Positions 20,276 through 29,634 of a stretch of 36,895 nt of DNA are shown piece after piece. The DNA comes from S009-33 sp041694255 (GTDB lineage: Bacteria; Patescibacteriota; Gracilibacteria; Absconditabacterales; Absconditicoccaceae): contig JASMTN010000005.1 of the NCBI GenBank assembly GCA_041694255.1, positions 1 to 36,895 of the forward strand, in the 5' to 3' direction. Numbering within the stretch: position 1 is the first letter of the stretch; every line of letters starts with the position of its first letter. The notes below the pieces were generated by a model that was not told the DNA's origin, did not search any database, and saw only the letters and a list, made by a program, of their open reading frames with translations. The translations under genes and the position numbers were made by a program.

Positions 20276-21214
20276 TTATTCTTTTTTTGTAATAAACCTA
20301 TTTAACCAATAAGCAGAAGGAGCTGCTAGGAAAATAGATGAATAAGTACCAAACAATACTCATACAAATATAATTAAAGAAAAATCTTTAAATGTTTCAT
20401 TTCCAAAAAAGAACATACAAGCAACTACAAGCAAAGTTGATAAAGAAGTTAGTATCGACCTTCTCATTACTTGATATAAAGATTCATCAAATACTTCAAA
20501 TAATTTTATAGTTCATTTTCTAAGTCTTTCATCGTATTTTACAATATTTTCCCTAATTCTATCAAATATAATAATAGTATCATTTACAGAATATCAAAGT
20601 ACAGTAAGTATAGCCATTACAAATATACTATCAACTACTGCCATAGGATGTATCCACATCCAAAAACCATATCAACCAGCTGCTAAGAAAACATCATGTA
20701 AAAGTGTCATAACAGTTACAAGTGAAAATATCCAAGGAGCAAAGTATTCTCTTACTCAAGCAAATGCTATAAACACATAAATAGCCATTATAACAACTCA
20801 CCATATAAGGGCAGTTTTAGCAGCATTTTTCATATAATCTCAAATTGTAGGTCATACAAAAGAAGTTCATATAATATCTTTTTCAGTATCTATATAATTA
20901 TTATCCATCAAATAAGTTTTTACTTTTCATAATAGTTCATCATCATAGTCTACACTTGCATCCAAAGATCTAAAATCTATATTTGTAGCATTTTCACTTT
21001 TAACTATCTTAATATCAGGATTTATATCTTCAAATGAGTTTGTAAAAGAATCTTTATCAATATCTACTTGTTTATCCAAAGTTAGTTTGATACCTCAAGT
21101 AAACTCAATACTCCATTTTAAATTATTAAAAAACACAAAAGAACTTCATATTACAAGTACAAATGAAAATATTAAAAAATAGAAAAAGTTTTTAACTATA
21201 CTGATTTTTTTCAT
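20276..21214 (-). CDS. secF: Protein-export membrane protein SecF
   Basis: A 312-residue protein, ATG 21212-21214, TAA 20276-20278. It has the SecF plan: a first transmembrane helix, the WSIEFTGGIKLTL motif (FxGG), a periplasmic domain, GTSFVGPTIGDYMKNAAKTA (the VGP...G motif), then five helices with MAILTVLGYSVNDTIIIFDR, RIRENI, and RRSILTSLSTLLVV. SecDF uses the proton motive force to pull proteins across the membrane after SecA. secD is not adjacent in this window. A 154-base AT-rich gap with no recognisable signal lies upstream, between secF and rnc. Confidence 0.95.
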
Positions 21215-21368
21215 TAAAATAAATTAATATATAAACAATATGAATATAATGATTAAATAAAAAAAATAAAGATGTTTTTTGAAAAATAAATTAATATAAG
21301 AAAATATATATAATTATAGTTAAATAATAAAATAAATACTTTAAAAATCATATTAAAACTTACAAATA

Positions 21369-22121
21369 TTAACCTATTACTCAAATTTTTTTTAGTGCAT
21401 TTTCAGCAGCTTGAGATTGAGATTTTTTCTTATTTGGTCAGTATCATTCTGCTAAGTATTCATCTTCAAGGTAAACTTCAGATTTATACTCTATAGGATT
21501 TCATTTATCATCTACTTTATTTTCTATATCTTTATACAAAGGTACTAGTTTGTGTTTTCTTTGGATATATTCTTGTAACATACTTTTTGTAGATTTTATC
21601 TTTCAAGATTGCTTTATATTTTCATACTTTGAGTATATATACTTATCTATAAATTCTCTTGCATGTTGCTCTCATAGGTCTAGATATAAATAAGCTATAA
21701 AAGCTTCTATAAAATCTGAAAGAACAGAATCTTTATTTGATCAATCAGAGTTCACTTCTCAAAGTCATAAAAATATATAATCTCAAGCATTTATCTCTCT
21801 TGCAACTTCTGCCAATATCTTTTCATTTACTAAAGCTATCTTATATAAACTCATTATATCTTCTCACATATCTTTTTCTTCATGATATAGGTTATCTGCT
21901 ATAGTAACTCAAAGAATTGCATCTCATAAAAACTCTAGTCTTTCATTAGATTCAAGTTTTTTATGAACATCATTTGAAAAACTTTTATGAGTAAAAGATC
22001 TTTTAAGTAGATCTATACTATAGTCTTCACCCAACTCAACTCATAGTGACTTTACATAGTCTATGATTGTTTTATCTTTACTATTATATTCATTAAGTAA
22101 GCTGTCAACATTTTTAACCAT
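21369..22121 (-). CDS. rnc: Ribonuclease III
   Basis: A 250-residue protein, ATG 22119-22121, TAA 21369-21371. The catalytic domain contains NERLEFLGDAIL (E63, D67) and SDFIEAFIAYLYLD (D136, E139), which supply the metal ligands; the second motif differs from the common form by an F-I-A-Y insertion of bulky residues where A-I-G-A is usual. The dsRNA-binding domain starts near residue 175 (KSMLQEYIQRK) and ends with GPNKKKSQSQAAENALKKI. It processes rRNA and structured mRNAs. It follows nusB by 19 bases, a linkage that makes rRNA-processing sense. Confidence 0.95.
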
Positions 22122-22140
22122 GATTTAATAGAGTTATTTA

Positions 22141-22731
22141 TTAAAGTGACTTATCTAAAACAGCATTTACAAGACTTGAATTGCCAGAAAAAGTATCAGC
22201 AAGCATCATAGCTTCTTTTATAACAATTTTTTTAGGAGTTTTACAACTTTTATATTCAATAAAAGACAAAAGAAGTATAGCTTGATCAACAGAGTTTATT
22301 TCAGAAAACTTAAATGTCTCCAAAAAGTTATCTATAATTCATACAATGTGATTATAATTATTTTTTAAGTAGACCATATTCTTAATAATAAAATCATACT
22401 CTATACTAACTCAATCTTTATTTTTAATAAAACTATTTGAAACATAAGAAACTATAGAATCAAAATCATCACTATCTATATTAAAAAAATTAGCATAATC
22501 TTGAACCGTACTAACAGGCTTTTCTTTAACATTAACTGCTAGTAATGGTGCAAAATCATACTTTTCAAACTCATCTACGTCTATTTTATCAAATCATAAT
22601 TTTACAATATTATCAACTTTATCAGCCATATCTACATATAAACTTTTTGACAATATATAATTATAAAAATTATACATATAAACAATCCTAAAAAGCACTT
22701 TTCTAGTATAAATACGATTTGATAAATTCAT
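22141..22731 (-). CDS. nusB: Transcription antitermination factor NusB (divergent)
   Basis: A 196-residue protein, ATG 22729-22731, TAA 22141-22143. The start RIYTRKVLFRIVYMYNFYN resembles the RRxAR...LY opening of NusB, and the end KTPKKIVIKEAMMLADTFSG, NSSLVNAVLDKSL matches its terminal helices (VINEAIELAK...FVNAVLD). The middle is diverged and about 50 residues longer than E. coli NusB. NusB with NusE binds boxA RNA in rRNA transcription. Position upstream of rnc and downstream of rpmF supports the assignment. Confidence 0.85.
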
Positions 22732-22816
22732 TCAAAAAAAATAAATAGAATAAAATAATAGCAAAAAAATTAAAAGCCTAAAATTACAACTTGCTAATTG
22801 CAATTTACTGCTATTA

Positions 22817-23044
22817 TTATGCTTCTATAACACTATCTTTATTTTTTGACTTTATAGTTAATACTTGATTATCCCTATAAAAACCACAAGAAGTACAAAC
22901 ATGATGATTTTGTTTAAAGTCACCACAGCTTGGACATTTAACTAAAGATAACTTATTCATCATTTTTTTAATTTTTAAAGTCTTCCATGTACTTGTTCTT
23001 TGCTTTTTCTTTGCAATTGAAACCTTTTTCTTTGGTACTGCCAT
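22817..23044 (-). CDS. rpmF: 50S ribosomal protein L32
   Basis: A 75-residue protein starting MAVPKKKVSIAKKKQRTSTW, the invariant L32 opening, with a zinc ribbon of two CxxC pairs (CPSCGDFKQNHHVCTSCGFY). ATG 23042-23044, TAA 22817-22819. It lies downstream of tRNA-Trp and 85 bases upstream of nusB on the same strand. It has no TGA codon, unlike nearly all its neighbours, so it is complete even under the standard code. C-terminal residues beyond the zinc ribbon are somewhat longer than usual. Confidence 0.96.
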   Translation of the reverse strand: MAVPKKKVSIAKKKQRTSTWKTLKIKKMMNKLSLVKCPSCGDFKQNHHVCTSCGFYRDNQVLTIKSKNKDSVIEA

Positions 23045-23145
23045 TAAAATAACAATTTAATATATAAATATTATACCTTTAAATAAGTATATAGTATAAG
23101 ATACAACTAAATTTATATCTTTTACTTTATACTTCAATCAAGAAC

Positions 23146-23217
23146 AGGGATAGAGGGACTTGAACCCACGACCCGCGGCTTTGGAGACCGCTGCTCTACC
23201 AACTGAGCTATATCCCT
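23146..23217 (-). tRNA. tRNA-Trp (anticodon CCA)
   Basis: Read on the minus strand it begins AGGGATATAGCTCAGTTGG and ends with a TTCAAGT T-loop and TATCCCT. The acceptor stem AGGGATA/TATCCCT is fully paired, and the anticodon loop CTCCAAA sits on a GCGGT/GCCGC stem, giving CCA. No CCA tail is encoded. CCA reads only UGG, which fits TGA being unavailable for tryptophan. It follows tRNA-Lys by 5 bases. Confidence 0.95.
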
Positions 23218-23222
23218 AAATT

Positions 23223-23295
23223 TGGGTTTGCAGGGATTCGAACCCTGGACCACCGGCTTAAGAGGCCGTTGCTCTACCAACTGAGCTACAAACCC
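23223..23295 (-). tRNA. tRNA-Lys (anticodon CTT)
   Basis: On the minus strand it runs from GGGTTTGTAGCTCAGTTGG to the T-arm CAGGGTTCGAATCCCTG and CAAACCC plus discriminator A. The acceptor stem pairs over seven bases. The anticodon loop is CTCTTAA on an ACGGC/GCCGG stem with one mismatch at the top, giving CTT for AAG codons. It is first in the tRNA-Lys, tRNA-Trp, rpmF order. Confidence 0.92.
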
Positions 23296-23314
23296 AAAAT
23301 GAAAAGTGAAGACT

Positions 23315-23342
23315 ATAATATATATTTTAATACAAATTTCAA
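23315..23342 (-). promoter_or_regulatory. Candidate promoter of the tRNA-rpmF transcript
   Basis: On the minus strand TTGAAA (23337-23342), 16-base spacer, TATTAT (23315-23320), ending 19 bases before the 5' end of tRNA-Lys. The spacing agrees with the other candidates in the window. Confidence 0.55.
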
Positions 23343-23383
23343 ATACAAAAATGAGTTTTTAAGATAATAAAATAATTAGCAAT

Positions 23384-23941
23384 TTATAGTTTTGCCTCAA
23401 CAGCTGCATAATCTCACTTTCATTCTGCATTTATTATTATACTCATTTCCTCTCAAATATGAAGGTCAAAATATGAAATTGCAGCAGGATTTAACTTATA
23501 TGTTTTACCATCATCTCATATTGCTATATAATCATTTCAAGATTGAGACAAGCTAGCTTTTATATAATTTCTTGGAGCAGGAGAAATAAGCTTATACATC
23601 AACTTACCATTTGGCAAAATAGTCAATTTAAGTATATCTTGTGAAACAAGCTTTGACTTACTAGAGTAATTCAATGGTACTGGATATTTTTTATCATCAG
23701 AACCTATCATATATAAACCATCATATACTCATTCTACAACTTGTCATTCTCAAGCAGAATCATAATTTAACAATTTTGATGACATACTTTTCAACTCTTC
23801 TTCATCTACACTACCTGCATCATAAGAACCATCTTCTATTCTTTTAAGTAAAACTCTAACTCTTTTAATATCATTTTCTACATTTGCTAACAAACCTCAT
23901 ATAGAAGATATCATTTTATTTAGTTTTTCTTTTTCTTCCAT
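23384..23941 (-). CDS. Conserved hypothetical protein with N-terminal coiled coil
   Basis: A 185-residue protein, ATG 23939-23941, TAA 23384-23386. Residues 1-45 look helical (MEEKEKLNKMISSIGGLLAN, VENDIKRVRVLLKRIEDG). The remainder resembles a beta-rich module: YDGLYMIGSDDKKYPVPLNY, SSKSKLVSQDILKLTILPNG, then a second, similar unit IGDDGKTYKLNPAAISYFDL, so two related halves may be present. I recall this pattern from uncharacterised Patescibacteria proteins but know no function. It is upstream of the tRNA pair on the same strand, divergent from the secreted-protein gene. Confidence 0.7.
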
Positions 23942-24050
23942 TATTTTGTTTTTATTATAATAAAATATTGCATAAAGTATAAATATTCTTATTATATAAA
24001 TATATTTTTTAAAAAAACAAGGAAATTTTATTGTTAATTAACATAATTTA

Positions 24051-25409
24051 ATGAAAAAAACAATAATTTTATTATGAATAATAATTTCTTTTTGAGTGAG
24101 CTTTTGATGATTTTGTGAAGATACATCCCAAGAAGTTCCACCTAAAGACAATATTTGTAATAATGCACCACAATGGCTTGAAAACTATATAGAAAATACT
24201 GCATATATATTGAATCAAATAGACACAAATAAAAAAGCACAATGACCATCATGATTATGATCAAAAGCTTGGCAAACACCAAAATGAGCGATAGAAGTTA
24301 GTAGTTTATTTGTTTGACTGTGATTATGAAATTTTTTTCAAAATTTTGAAGTAATATTTGAAGACAAACACATAATTAGAGATTGGGTAAGAATTACAAA
24401 TTTAAAAGTATTTGTATCAAACTATTTTTTAGAATCTAGTTGAAATTGAATACTAAATAAAAATATAGAAAATATTGATGAAATTAAAAATAAAATTAAA
24501 TCTACAGATTCTTATATTTTAGAATGAGAATTTAAAACATACAAAGAAGTGTTAATATATATATATAGCAATCAGAATTTAATAGAATCTATATATTTTG
24601 AAGAAGTAGTATCTTCATGAATATGAGACATAACAAACATAAACAACAATGAATACATTAAAAAAATAAAATTAAACAATAATAAATATACAAAATATAA
24701 ACTAAATAAAGAAAAACTTAAAAAATATATCTTACAAATAAGAAAAAGCTACTATAAAAATCATAGTCAAAAGGTATCTTGACAAAAAATAGAATGTGCA
24801 AAGACATGGTCTGAATTTATAAAATCTATAAATAATATAGTATGTAATATATGAACTGATAAGGTAAATGAGGCAACTGAAAGATTTTCTTGCAATTACA
24901 ATAGACTTAAGGAAGTTTTATGAATGGGATGATGAGAAAATAAAAATTGTTGATCTGTACAAGAAAAAGATTGGGTAAGTATGGAAGATAGGGTACAAGC
25001 AAATGGAGATATAGAAGATGAAGAAGAACTCAATGAAATGTGAAAAATGTTTAAATCAATACCATGAAACATAAAAAACTGATTAGCAGATTATTATAAC
25101 AGTTATTCAACATGATATAGAAAATTTGAAAACACTGCTAGCATAAAAATAGGTACACTTAAAAGTAATATGAAAAATACTTCAAACAAAATAATAAAAG
25201 ATAAAGATAAATTAAACAATATAATCACAAAAATAGAATCATCTAATTTTACCCACAATACAACAAAAACATTTCCACAAATAAGTCAAAAAATACATAA
25301 TATTATAGACATATTAAATGAAAAAAATGATGATTGATGAACAATACTTGATAATACTGCTACAGCATGTGAAAACCAAAGTCCTTTTAATTGAAGATGT
25401 AGACCTTAA
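24051..25409 (+). CDS. Secreted hypothetical protein with signal peptide
   Basis: A 452-residue protein, ATG 24051-24053, TAA 25407-25409. The N-terminus MKKTIILLGIIISFGVSFGG is a Sec signal peptide, followed by a cysteine at residue 22 that lacks a convincing lipobox. The mature chain is Asn/Lys-rich with a few scattered cysteines (DNICNNAPQWLENYIENTAY, IGTDKVNEATERFSCNY, ATACENQSPFNGRCRP), perhaps disulphide-linked. A hydrophobic glycine-rich stretch SSLFVGLGLGNFF lies near residue 90. No family recognised. It is the only gene of its transcript, and its stop overlaps the stop of the convergent antiporter gene. Confidence 0.75.
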
Positions 25410-27505
25410 TATTTTTCATAAACTCAAGACTCTATTTCTTCCATGAACTTATGATAAAGTTTTGGTGTTATAATTTCTTTATTAAATAAGTCACTAATAA
25501 CTCATTCTTCTATCCTAAGTAAAGTCCTTTCTGACAATTTTGTTTCTAAACTCATTATTGTTGTTTTATAATTTTTAAGTAAGTTATCATTTTTATCATT
25601 TGCTATTTTAAGTAGTTTTTTATACATATCTATTATTTTATGAAAATATTTTTTATCAAAGTAAAAATTTACACAACTTAATTGTTCTAATTCTGTAATA
25701 GTATTTTTTATTATAATAGACCTTGCCCTATTCCTAACATATCTATTAGAAGGATTTTGTTTATTAAGAGATTTTTCAGCAAATTTTTCAAATATATTTT
25801 TATTATCAAATCTAAAGTCATCCCCATTTTTAAATTGTGATAATCAACCTTCAATTCTATCTTTTTGTCTTTCTATCTTTCAAAGAAGTATCCTATAATT
25901 ATTTTCATCTATTTCATTTGAAATAAATAAATTTTTAAGATATTGCTTTTCAATACCAAGGGCATGTAAGCTTATAGCCTTTTCTATAAGTTCTTGAGAA
26001 GATTTTTCTTCATTTAAAAGCTTTTTCATACCTAATATTGCATCATTAAGCTTTTTTTGATACTTAAATTTAAGTTCATCATACTCTTCTTTTACTATAT
26101 AAGATGAACTATAATTTTCATCAAGCTTTGCTAACATTTTCAAAAGTGCAATTATTATTCATTCATAATACTCAAATTGTTCAAGTGAATTTATTTTATT
26201 TATATTTAATTTTTTTATCAAGGGCATAATTGTCAAGGCCTTAACTATAAGTGTAAACATAACAGAGCCAACAACAAGAACAGTTAAAAAATCTTTTATA
26301 CTAAATGATAAATCCCATCAAGGTAATGTTAAATGTTCAGGAATCATAAGAACCATCATGAGAGCAAGTGCTCATCTTAAACTTCACCATGCAAGAAGGT
26401 GTTGCCAATTTTTAGGTATGGGTTCTTCTATTTTAAAATAAGAAAGTATTGATAATGGTAAATAAACACTGATTCACCTAATTATAATAACAACAATAAT
26501 TGTTACAAGTATTAAAGGTAAAAACATCAAAAAATTAGCATCCACATCTGCCAACACCAACCCCATAAGTATAAAAACTAAACTATTAGCAATCCAAGCA
26601 AAATATTCCCAAAAATGATCCATATATTCTTCAATTTTAGGACTTATTTTATGTCTTCAATAATTTCAAGCAACAACACCAGCAATTGCAGTTGATATAA
26701 TTCAAGAAATAGCTAATGGTGTAAAGTGTGTTATTCACTCAGCAAGCAAAAATGTTATATGAGCCAAAACCATAGTAAGAGTCATTTCTACTTTATCTAC
26801 ATTTTTAATTTTTCACAATACTTTTGAAAATAAAAATCATATAACTAAACCAAATACAATTCATCAAATAAACATAGATAAAAATGTAAAAAATCATTCT
26901 ATAAATGATGATGTTAAATTAAAGCTATTTCAAAGGGATATCTCAGACAATATAGATATAATAATTAAAAAAACAGCAAATGAAGTACCATCATTAAATA
27001 AGCTTTCTCACTCAAAAATAAGTGAAAGTCTTCTTGGGGCTCATACAGATTTAAATAAAGAAAGAACAGCAACAGGATCCGTAGACGATATAAGTGCTCA
27101 AAAAAGTAAAGTTACTCAAAATGGAATATTCCAACCCATTAGTCAGAATATAAAGTATAATAAAAATCAAATACTAAAAGTTGAAAATAAAAGTCATATA
27201 ACAGCAAGAGAAAAAATTGTTTTTCAATTCTTTAAAAGTTCTTTATATTTTATATTATAAGCTGACTCAAAAACAAGTATAGGAAGAAAAACAAAAAACA
27301 AAACCTCTGGAGTTAACTTAAAACTACTAATCCATCAAAATATTTCTATGTCTGACAAGGGAACAAGTGCAAGTCAGACAACAAACAAAAGTATTGTATA
27401 TGGCACATTAATCTTTTTTGCAAGCAAGTACATAAAAGAAGATATAATTAAAAGAGAGAATAATGACAAACTAACAATAATAAAATCAACCATTCAAGAC
27501 TCCAT
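25406..27505 (-). CDS. CPA1-family Na+/H+ antiporter with long cytoplasmic tail
   Basis: A 699-residue protein; start ATG 27503-27505 chosen because it gives a full first helix (FIIVSLSLFSLLIISSF) and is the first ATG after an in-frame stop at 27518-27520. The transporter core shows PEVLFFVFLPILVFESAYNI, ISSTDPVAVLSLFKSVGAPR and FEGESLFNDGTSFAVFL, the DPVA and E-G-E-S-x-x-N-D-G signatures of NhaP/NHE exchangers. About 250 cytoplasmic residues follow the last helix (LKMLAKLDENYSSSYIVKEE, CVNFYFDKKYFHKII), rich in charged helices, as in regulated exchangers. Probable role: pH and Na+ homeostasis. Confidence 0.92.
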
Positions 27506-27536
27506 AATAAATAATAGTTACAAGTTAAAAGTTACA

Positions 27537-27606
27537 AGAGATCTCTAGGCCTTGCTCGAGATGACAAAATACTCTTGTGTTATTTCTACCATAAGTGGAG
27601 AAATCT
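27537..27606. repeat. Intergenic repeat pair in inverted orientation
   Basis: The left arm (27537-27566) reads AGAGATCTCTAGG then CCTTGCTCGAGATGACA; the right arm (27578-27606) reads TGTTATTTCTACC then ATAAGTGGAGAAATCT. The arms are imperfect inverted copies, TGTTATTTCT pairing with the CGAGATGACA end and GGAGAAATCT with AGATCTCT. They would form a long hairpin between the antiporter start and the next gene. Related copies lie at 15694-15723 and 36261-36423. Confidence 0.7.
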
Positions 27607-27641
27607 TTATCATAAAATATAGATTTTTTTATTCTTTTATC

Positions 27642-28100
27642 TTATTTAATTTTATTCCATAAAGGGAATATAGCATAAACCATACTATACCAACTTTCAG
27701 ATGTTTTAGCTATTCAAACACTTTTAGTTCACATCAACCTTTCTGTAAGCTTAGTTTCTCAACTTTCAATTATATATTCCATTTCTTTTCATAACTTTTG
27801 AAACTCATCTTCTTTAAAAAATCTAGAAGAATTAAGTTTTCTAAATTCTACCCAAAACTTATTTTTGTTTAAAATTTTTGACATTATAATTCATCACTTT
27901 GTTTTTTTGTTTTCTATTTTTTTTAATATAATACTATTTGTAAAATCATCTATCTGATTTTTTATTTTCTCATCTATATTTTCTGGGAAAAGAAAGTCAT
28001 ATTTTTTATATAAATCCTCGAAAAAAGGAAAGTATCAATTGTTTTCATAATAAGATATTATAAGATTCTTTATTTGTAATAAATCTTTTTCTTCTAACAT
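27642..28100 (-). CDS. Hypothetical protein, 152 residues
   Basis: ATG 28098-28100, TAA 27642-27644. The protein is soluble, charged and rich in aromatic residues (IISYYENNGYFPFFEDLYKK, NKNKFWVEFRKLNSSRFFKE), ending SESWYSMVYAIFPLWNKIK. No domain recognised. It is divergent from rpsL, sharing a 123-base intergenic region, and is followed by the repeat pair. The reading frame uses TGA as glycine at several positions and stays open over its full length, which supports it being real. Confidence 0.65.
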
Positions 28101-28164
28101 TAAAATAATTAAATAATAAAATTATATGGCTAAATAATATAAATATTTTTTAATAAACATCAAC

Positions 28165-28192
28165 TTGAAATTGCATATTAAATAATTATAAA
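28165..28192 (+). promoter_or_regulatory. Candidate promoter of the ribosomal protein operon
   Basis: TTGAAA (28165-28170), a 16-base spacer, TATAAA (28187-28192) followed by GG, 31 bases ahead of the rpsL start. Strong operons are expected to have good promoters, and this is the best-matching one in the 123-base divergent region. Confidence 0.6.
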
Positions 28193-28223
28193 GGATAAAC
28201 TTTTTATTTATTGATAAAAATAT

Positions 28224-28631
28224 ATGCCTACAATTAATCAGCTAGTTAAAAAATGAAGAAGTCAAAAGACTAGAAAAGCAAAAGCTCCAGCTTTGGGGTA
28301 CAGGATTAATACTCTTAAGAATGATAAGGTGGTAAAATTACCAGCTCCATTTAAAAAGGGTGTATGTGTTAAAGTGACTGTTGCATCACCAAAAAAGCCT
28401 AACTCTGCTCAAAGAAAAATTGCAAAAGTTAGACTTTCAAATGGTACAGAAGTTATAGCTTATATCCCTTGAGAAAAACATACTTTACAAGAACATAGTG
28501 TTGTGCTTGTAAGATGAGGTAGAACAAAAGATCTTCCTTGAGTTAAGTATAAGGTTGTTAGATGAGTGTATGATGCCAACCCAGTAGAAGGTAGAAAAAA
28601 GTGAAGATCAAGATACTGAGTTAAAAAATAG
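28224..28631 (+). CDS. rpsL: 30S ribosomal protein S12
   Basis: A 135-residue protein, ATG 28224-28226, TAG 28629-28631. It matches S12 along its whole length: MPTINQLVKKGRSQKTRKAK, VTVASPKKPNSAQRKIAKVR, AYIPGEKHTLQEHSVVLVRG, DLPGVKYKVVRGVYDA. The decoding-centre loop PKKPNS has the usual lysine at the streptomycin-resistance position. Seven of twelve glycines are TGA, including the invariant ones in IPGE, VRGG and LPGV: the plainest evidence of the code change. First gene of the operon with rpsG; fusA and tuf do not follow, unlike the classical str operon. Confidence 0.99.
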
Positions 28632-28633
28632 AT

Positions 28634-28704
28634 TCCACATTAAATTTCATTTAGTGTAGGAGTACCATCTCTTATTATGCTGATCCAGTGCGGAAGAGAT
28701 AGGG
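28634..28704 (+). promoter_or_regulatory. Two-hairpin structured region between rpsL and rpsG
   Basis: Hairpin 1: TCCACATTAAAT (28634-28645) pairs over 12 positions with ATTTAGTGTAGGA (28649-28661), one bulge and one U-G pair, loop TTC. Hairpin 2: ATCTCTT (28667-28673) pairs with AAGAGAT (28694-28700) around a 20-base loop with the GC-richer TGCTGATCCAGTGCGG. In E. coli the rpsL-rpsG gap is where S7 binds to repress its own translation; a comparable role here is inferred from position and structure. Confidence 0.55.
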
Positions 28705-28732
28705 AAAATTTATAAAATTAACTTTTAAATTA

Positions 28733-29200
28733 ATGGCTAAAATTAAAAGAAAAGAATTATTAGTATTACCAGATAGTAATGAAAAGATAGAGAAATTTAT
28801 AAATTTCTTAATGAAAGATTGAAAAAAACTATTGGCTAAAAAAATATTCAAACAAACTATGGATGAGATAAAAAAGAATTGACATCCAAATCCTATTGTT
28901 GTTTGGGAACAAGCTATAGAAAATGCTTCACCAAATGTTATGATTAAATCTAAAAGAATTTGATGAGCAGTTTATCAAATACCTTTGGAAGTTTCAGCTA
29001 GAAAAAAGTTTTTTTATTCTAGTAAGTGGATACTTGATTTTTCAAGAGCTAAAAAATGAACTCCAATGTATAAAAAATTAGCTGAAGAGTTGCTTGCAGC
29101 TTATTCAGGTCAAGGTTCTGCAGTTAAAAAGAAAGAAGATGCACATAGAATGGCTGAAGCTAATAAAGCATTTGCTTACTTAGCAAAATATGTTAAATAG
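28733..29200 (+). CDS. rpsG: 30S ribosomal protein S7
   Basis: A 155-residue protein, ATG 28733-28735, TAG 29198-29200. Family landmarks: INFLMKDGKKLLAKKIF, QAIENASPNVMIKSKRIGG, AVYQIPLEVSARKK, and the C-terminal KKKEDAHRMAEANKAFAYL. S7 nucleates the 30S head by binding the 16S 3' major domain and lies near the E site. No Shine-Dalgarno sequence is close to the start; the nearest GGG is about 29 bases upstream, at the foot of the second hairpin. Confidence 0.98.
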
Positions 29201-29223
29201 TTTTAATTAATATAAAAAATATC

Positions 29224-29436
29224 ATGTGACATAGAGTAAAATATAGCCACTTTTGGTTTAATCCAAATAAAAAAAGAAGTGTAAGTGGAAGTAAATATGA
29301 AAAGGCTATAAATCATTATAAAAAACTTCTTAAAAGAAAAGAAATAGAGTGAGAAACTAAATGGATCAAAAATGCTTTAATAAAAGTTGAAGCTAAATTC
29401 AAAAAATATGGTATTAAAGAAAATATGGTTAAATAA
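29224..29436 (+). CDS. Small basic protein, 70 residues, in the ribosomal operon
   Basis: ATG 29224-29226, TAA 29434-29436, 23 bases after rpsG. The product is strongly basic: MGHRVKYSHFWFNPNKKRSV, then KYEKAINHYKKLLKRKEIEG and KWIKNALIKVEAKFKKYGI. Two TGA glycines. I recognise no family. Its size, charge and place between rpsG and rplS suggest a lineage-specific ribosome-associated protein. It would be missed by standard-code annotation because its second codon is TGA. Confidence 0.7.
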
Positions 29437-29458
29437 TTTAAATTGTTATAAAAAATTT

Positions 29459-29605
29459 ATGCCAAGACTTAACACACAAAAAAGACATAAGCTTAATAAA
29501 GCTTTGAATAGAGTTGAAAAAGTTGTTATTATGGATACTAGAAATAGTTTAGAACAACAAAAAAAATGGAAAGCAAAACTTGCTGAAAATAGAAAAAATA
29601 GATAG
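29459..29605 (+). CDS. Small basic protein, 48 residues, in the ribosomal operon
   Basis: ATG 29459-29461, TAG 29603-29605, 22 bases after the previous gene and 29 before rplS. Sequence begins MPRLNTQKRHKLNKALNRVE and is mostly one basic amphipathic helix (SLEQQKKWKAKLAENRKNR). The leader spacing and AT-rich upstream sequence match its neighbours in the operon, which supports translation. No family recognised; a small RNA-binding or ribosome-associated protein is a reasonable guess from charge and context. Confidence 0.65.
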   Translation: MPRLNTQKRHKLNKALNRVEKVVIMDTRNSLEQQKKWKAKLAENRKNR

Positions 29606-29634
29606 TTTTAACTGCTTAAAAAGTTATATTAAAA

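Noticed and set aside
27348..27548. Plus-strand 66-codon open frame upstream of the repeat pair
   Set aside because: It is antisense to the first helix of the antiporter, whose frame continues through it to ATG 27503-27505 with a sequence typical of CPA1 exchangers.
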